Assembly (NCBI GenBank): GCA_902795715.1
Contig: CADBME010000033.1
Span: 1-25,794, forward strand
Reading direction: 5' to 3'
From: an uncultured Lachnospiraceae bacterium
GTDB lineage: Bacteria; Bacillota_A; Clostridia; Lachnospirales; Lachnospiraceae
DNA length: 25,794 bases
Shown: in pieces, positions 23,486-25,794 of the stretch
How the letters are laid out: each line of letters starts with the position of its first letter
Numbering within the stretch: position 1 is the first letter of the stretch
The notes under the pieces: generated by a model
Seen by the model: only the letters and a program-made list of their open reading frames with translations
What the model was told of the DNA's origin: nothing
Databases searched by the model: none
Position numbers and translations under genes: made by a program

Positions 23486-24181
23486 ATGTTAAAAAAGAAT
23501 CTTATCAGTGTAAAAGAAAACATTGCCCGGGCCTGCAGGAAAGCAGGGAGAAATCCGGATCAAGTGGTTCTTGTAGCCGTAAGCAAAACCAAACCTCTTG
23601 AAAACATAGAAGAACTCCTGGAAGCCGGCCAGCTTGATTACGGGGAGAACTATGTCCAGGAGCTCTGCGACAAGTATGAAAAGATATCCCGCCCGGTTCG
23701 CTGGCATATGATTGGCCATCTTCAAACCAATAAAGTAAAAAATGTGATCGGAAAAACAGTTCTGATCCATTCTGTGGATTCGGTTCATCTGGCTGAACGT
23801 ATTGAAAAAGAAGCGGCAAAGAAGGAAGTCAGCGTGGATATCCTCCTCCAGGTCAACGTGGCGGAAGAGGAAAGCAAATTCGGTCTTCAGGACCATGAGC
23901 TTATGGCCATGGTGGAAGAGATCAGCCGTTTTCCCCATGTACATATCCGCGGATTGATGACCAGCGCCCCCTTAACAGAAGATCCTGAAGAAAATCGGTG
24001 TTATTTTCGAAAATTACATCAATTATTTGTTGACATTGCAGACAAAAACGTTGATAATGTAGATATGGATATTTTGTCAATGGGTATGACCAATGACTAT
24101 GAAGTTGCGATTGAGGAAGGTGCTACCATGGTAAGAGTCGGAACAGGCATCTTCGGCGCAAGAAATTATAAAAAGACATGA
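23486..24181 (+). CDS. PLP homeostasis protein (YggS/YlmE/PLPBP family)
   Basis: A 231-residue PLP-binding TIM-barrel protein with no known catalysis that buffers pyridoxal phosphate and affects amino-acid metabolism. The Schiff-base lysine is in VAVSKTKP. Other signatures are DYGENYVQEL, WHMIGHLQTNKVK, IHSVDSVHLAERI, GLMTSAP, LSMGMTNDYEVAIEEGATMVRVG, and the terminal GIFGAR. ATG 23486 is only 6 bases after the upstream stop, and the nearest purine-rich site (aggaaggg, 23461-23468) is 17 bases away, so translation is probably coupled to the gene before. Its place just before sepF matches B. subtilis ylmE-sepF. A promoter-like sequence for sepF sits inside its 3' end. Confidence 0.95.
   Translation: MLKKNLISVKENIARACRKAGRNPDQVVLVAVSKTKPLENIEELLEAGQLDYGENYVQELCDKYEKISRPVRWHMIGHLQTNKVKNVIGKTVLIHSVDSVHLAERIEKEAAKKEVSVDILLQVNVAEEESKFGLQDHELMAMVEEISRFPHVHIRGLMTSAPLTEDPEENRCYFRKLHQLFVDIADKNVDNVDMDILSMGMTNDYEVAIEEGATMVRVGTGIFGARNYKKT
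24030..24058 (+). promoter_or_regulatory. Internal promoter for sepF within yggS
   Basis: A perfect TTGACA (24030-24035), a 17-bp spacer, then GATAAT (24053-24058, 5 of 6). The predicted start near 24065 would give sepF a leader of about 185 bases including the hairpin at 24184-24222. It allows sepF to be expressed apart from the HlyD-like gene and yggS. Confidence 0.55.
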
Positions 24182-24183
24182 AG

Positions 24184-24231
24184 CTGACTTCTCCGTAGAA
24201 ACCTGGGAGAGTCACAAGTCAGGTCAGTTTT
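24184..24231 (+). other. Hairpin in the yggS-sepF gap, attenuator-like
   Basis: CTGACTTCTCC (24184-24194) pairs with GGAG (24206-24209) and AAGTCAG (24216-24222), giving an 11-bp stem with a 6-nt internal bulge. GTCAG is repeated at 24223-24227 and followed by TTTT (24228-24231), so an alternative stem ending in a short U-tract is possible. It lies just before the sepF ribosome binding site. Confidence 0.45.
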
Positions 24232-24248
24232 ACGGAGGTGTCAAGGAA

Positions 24249-24806
24249 ATGGGCAAGCTCGCAGAGAAGTTTCTGAATATGATGCGTTTCACGGATGATG
24301 AAGAAGATTACTATGAAGACTATGAAGAATATGCGGAAGAGGAAGATGTGACTGAAGCAGAAGAGATATCTGCCGAAGAAGTCTACGAAGAACCGTCCGG
24401 CAGCAAGCCCTTCATGTCCTTCCGCAGGAGAAGGAAAGAAAAGAAAGTGGAAGTGGAAAGGGAGTATGATGATCCCGCAAGCAATGTGGTTCCCTTTAGT
24501 AAAGAAGTAGAAGAAGGTGAAGTAGTGAAAGTAATCAGACCTCAGACATTTAATGAAGCGCAGCTTGTCGCTGATTTCCTCAAGGAGGGAAAGACCATTG
24601 TTGTGAATCTTGAAGGAATTGAGATCAGCCAGGCACAGAGAATCATCGATTTTATCGGTGGAGCAAGCTTTGCGGTAGACGGAACATTGAGAGCAATCTC
24701 CAATAACATTTTTATAGTGGCTCCGGGCAACATTGAGGTATCCGGTGAGCTCAGGGATGAGATCGTCAACGATGATATGCTGTCTCCGGAATTGAGCAAG
24801 TTTTAA
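24249..24806 (+). CDS. sepF: Cell division protein SepF
   Basis: A 185-residue FtsZ-binding protein that anchors and aligns the Z-ring in Gram-positives. The N-terminal amphipathic helix MGKLAEKFLNMMRF is the membrane anchor. A strongly acidic linker (about 16-50) is followed by a basic patch (FRRRRKEKK, about 58-66). The conserved SepF domain then runs from VKVIRPQTFNEAQLVADFLK through VVNLEGIEISQAQRIIDFI to ISNNIFIVAPGNIEVSG. ggaggtg (24234-24240) is 8 bases upstream. YlmG, YlmH and DivIVA genes, which often follow sepF, are not found; a terminator and aroB come next. Confidence 0.96.
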   Translation: MGKLAEKFLNMMRFTDDEEDYYEDYEEYAEEEDVTEAEEISAEEVYEEPSGSKPFMSFRRRRKEKKVEVEREYDDPASNVVPFSKEVEEGEVVKVIRPQTFNEAQLVADFLKEGKTIVVNLEGIEISQAQRIIDFIGGASFAVDGTLRAISNNIFIVAPGNIEVSGELRDEIVNDDMLSPELSKF

Positions 24807-24851
24807 TGATGGATTTATCTGATTGATAAGACCCTTGGGTTTAGAGAGTGT

Positions 24852-24893
24852 AAAGCGGACAGTACAGCCAGGCTGTGTGTCCGCTTTCTGTTC
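24852..24893 (+). terminator. Strong rho-independent terminator after sepF
   Basis: AAAGCGGACA (24852-24861) pairs with TGTCCGCTTT (24878-24887). Inside it CAGCC and GGCTG (24865-24875) form a second stem around a single A. A T-rich tail TTTCTGTTC (24885-24893) follows. It separates the sepF transcript from aroB. The 28 bases left before aroB are too few for a promoter, so aroB would depend on read-through or an unseen start. Confidence 0.7.
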
Positions 24894-24915
24894 GATAAGG
24901 GCGGGAGGAAGAAGG

Positions 24916-25794
24916 ATGACCGATTACAGGTTGAATGTGAAAACGGATGGAAAGCCTACCTACGATATTGTGATAAAGGATCATTTTTACGGACTTCTGG
25001 AGGAATTTCCCAAATTGTCCGCCCAGACCAGGAAGGTCTGTATCGTCACGGAAAAGCAGGTGGCCGGCTTCTATCTGCAGGAAGTTTTTGAATTGCTTCA
25101 GAATGTCTGCCAGCTGGTCAAGGTCTTTGTCTTTGAACCGGGGGAAGCCAGCAAAAATCTGGATACGGTCAGCCGTCTCTATGACTTTCTGATCAGAAAT
25201 GAATATGACAGAAAGGATCTCCTTGTAGCTTTAGGCGGGGGAGTTACCGGCGATCTTACAGGCTTTGCCGCGGCGACCGACCTGCGCGGCATAGATTTTG
25301 TCCAGATTCCCACCAGCCTCCTGTCCCAGGTGGACAGCAGTATAGGAGGAAAGACCGGAGTGGATTTTCATTCCCATAAAAATATGGTAGGGGCCTTCTA
25401 CATGCCTAAACTGGTCTATATAAACATCGCCACCCTCCATAGTCTGACAGACAGGGAGTACCGGAGCGGTCTGGGAGAAGTAATCAAACATGGCCTTATA
25501 CGTGACAGGGATTACTATTTGTGGATTCTGGAAAACAGAGAAAAAATCCTGGACAGGGATCCGGAAACCCTGGCTTCTATGGTTGAGGGAAGTGTCCGGA
25601 TCAAGAGGGAAGTTGTGGAAGAAGATCCTAAAGAGAAGGGAATCCGTGCCCTCCTCAATTACGGGCACACTTTCGGCCATTCCATCGAGAAGGAGATGGA
25701 CTTTGCTTTGACCCACGGAGAGTGCGTGGGAATCGGCTCCATACTGGCCACTGCCATTGCAGTTTCAAGAGGGCTGATTTCCGATGAAGAATAC
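24916..25794 (+). CDS. aroB: 3-dehydroquinate synthase (AroB), 3' end beyond window
   Basis: The first 293 residues of an NAD- and metal-dependent enzyme of usually about 355 residues that converts DAHP to 3-dehydroquinate in the shikimate pathway. The frame is open to the last base with no stop, so the gene is cut by the window, not broken. Motifs include ALGGGVTGDLTGF (105-117, NAD binding), PTSLLSQVDSSIGGKTGVD, and the metal ligands E188 (GLGEVIKHG), H251 and H255 (NYGHTFGHSIE), all present. The start ATG 24916 follows gggaggaagaagg. The gene lies directly behind the sepF terminator and probably begins a new aromatic or other biosynthetic unit to the right. Confidence 0.96.
   Translation, partial: MTDYRLNVKTDGKPTYDIVIKDHFYGLLEEFPKLSAQTRKVCIVTEKQVAGFYLQEVFELLQNVCQLVKVFVFEPGEASKNLDTVSRLYDFLIRNEYDRKDLLVALGGGVTGDLTGFAAATDLRGIDFVQIPTSLLSQVDSSIGGKTGVDFHSHKNMVGAFYMPKLVYINIATLHSLTDREYRSGLGEVIKHGLIRDRDYYLWILENREKILDRDPETLASMVEGSVRIKREVVEEDPKEKGIRALLNYGHTFGHSIEKEMDFALTHGECVGIGSILATAIAVSRGLISDEEY

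Noticed and set aside
1..25794. tRNA, rRNA, insertion sequences or phage genes
   Set aside because: No cloverleaf, rRNA-like stretch, transposase motif or terminal inverted repeats with target duplications were found by reading both strands.

Overview
The window looks like chromosomal core DNA from a Gram-positive, low-to-mid GC Clostridia, most likely Lachnospiraceae or a close relative. This is inferred from strong AGGAGG-type ribosome binding sites, sigma-A promoters, gene order (miaB-mutS-mutL-miaA; radC-mreBCD-pbp2-minCDE-rodA-mgsA; yggS-sepF), and an orphan HlyD-like protein next to sepF. No rRNA, tRNA, phage, IS element or CRISPR array is visible. Every recognisable gene has an intact frame; the last (aroB) is cut by the window end.

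Layout. (1) 1-1866: a 25-bp direct repeat pair, a bidirectional terminator, and a minus-strand gene for a rubredoxin-like/glutamate-synthase FMN-domain fusion. Its upstream region holds divergent promoter elements. (2) 1724-8950: a tRNA modification and mismatch repair operon (miaB-mutS-mutL-miaA) behind a near-consensus promoter. (3) 8990-10391: a PLP enzyme of the methionine gamma-lyase/aluminium-resistance family with its own promoter. (4) 10507-21318: a long elongation/division operon: radC, mreB, mreC, mreD, PBP2, minC, minD, minE, rodA, an mgsA-like gene and a D-Ala-D-Ala carboxypeptidase. It links lateral wall synthesis (MreBCD, PBP2, RodA, carboxypeptidase) with division-site placement (MinCDE). 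(5) 21322-21896: a small P-loop protein with its own promoter and a hairpin-rich leader. (6) 22067-24806: HlyD-like protein, yggS and sepF, with an apparent internal sepF promoter inside yggS. (7) 24916 to end: aroB after a strong terminator.

The most unusual content is in the elongation operon. The methylglyoxal synthase homologue aligns without gaps to the E. coli enzyme over its active site (from memory) but lacks three catalytic-pocket side chains (Asp71, Asp91 and His98 equivalents are Thr, Ala and Asp), while the phosphate-binding loop is largely kept. The MreB has Asn in place of the phosphate-2 Asp and Asp-Lys in place of the usual Glu-Glu before the conserved Pro. PBP2 carries an extra stretch of about 235 residues between the dimerisation region and the transpeptidase core. 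Together these suggest a lineage-specific elongasome with a possible non-enzymatic, metabolite-binding MgsA-like protein. That last step is inference, not shown by the sequence.
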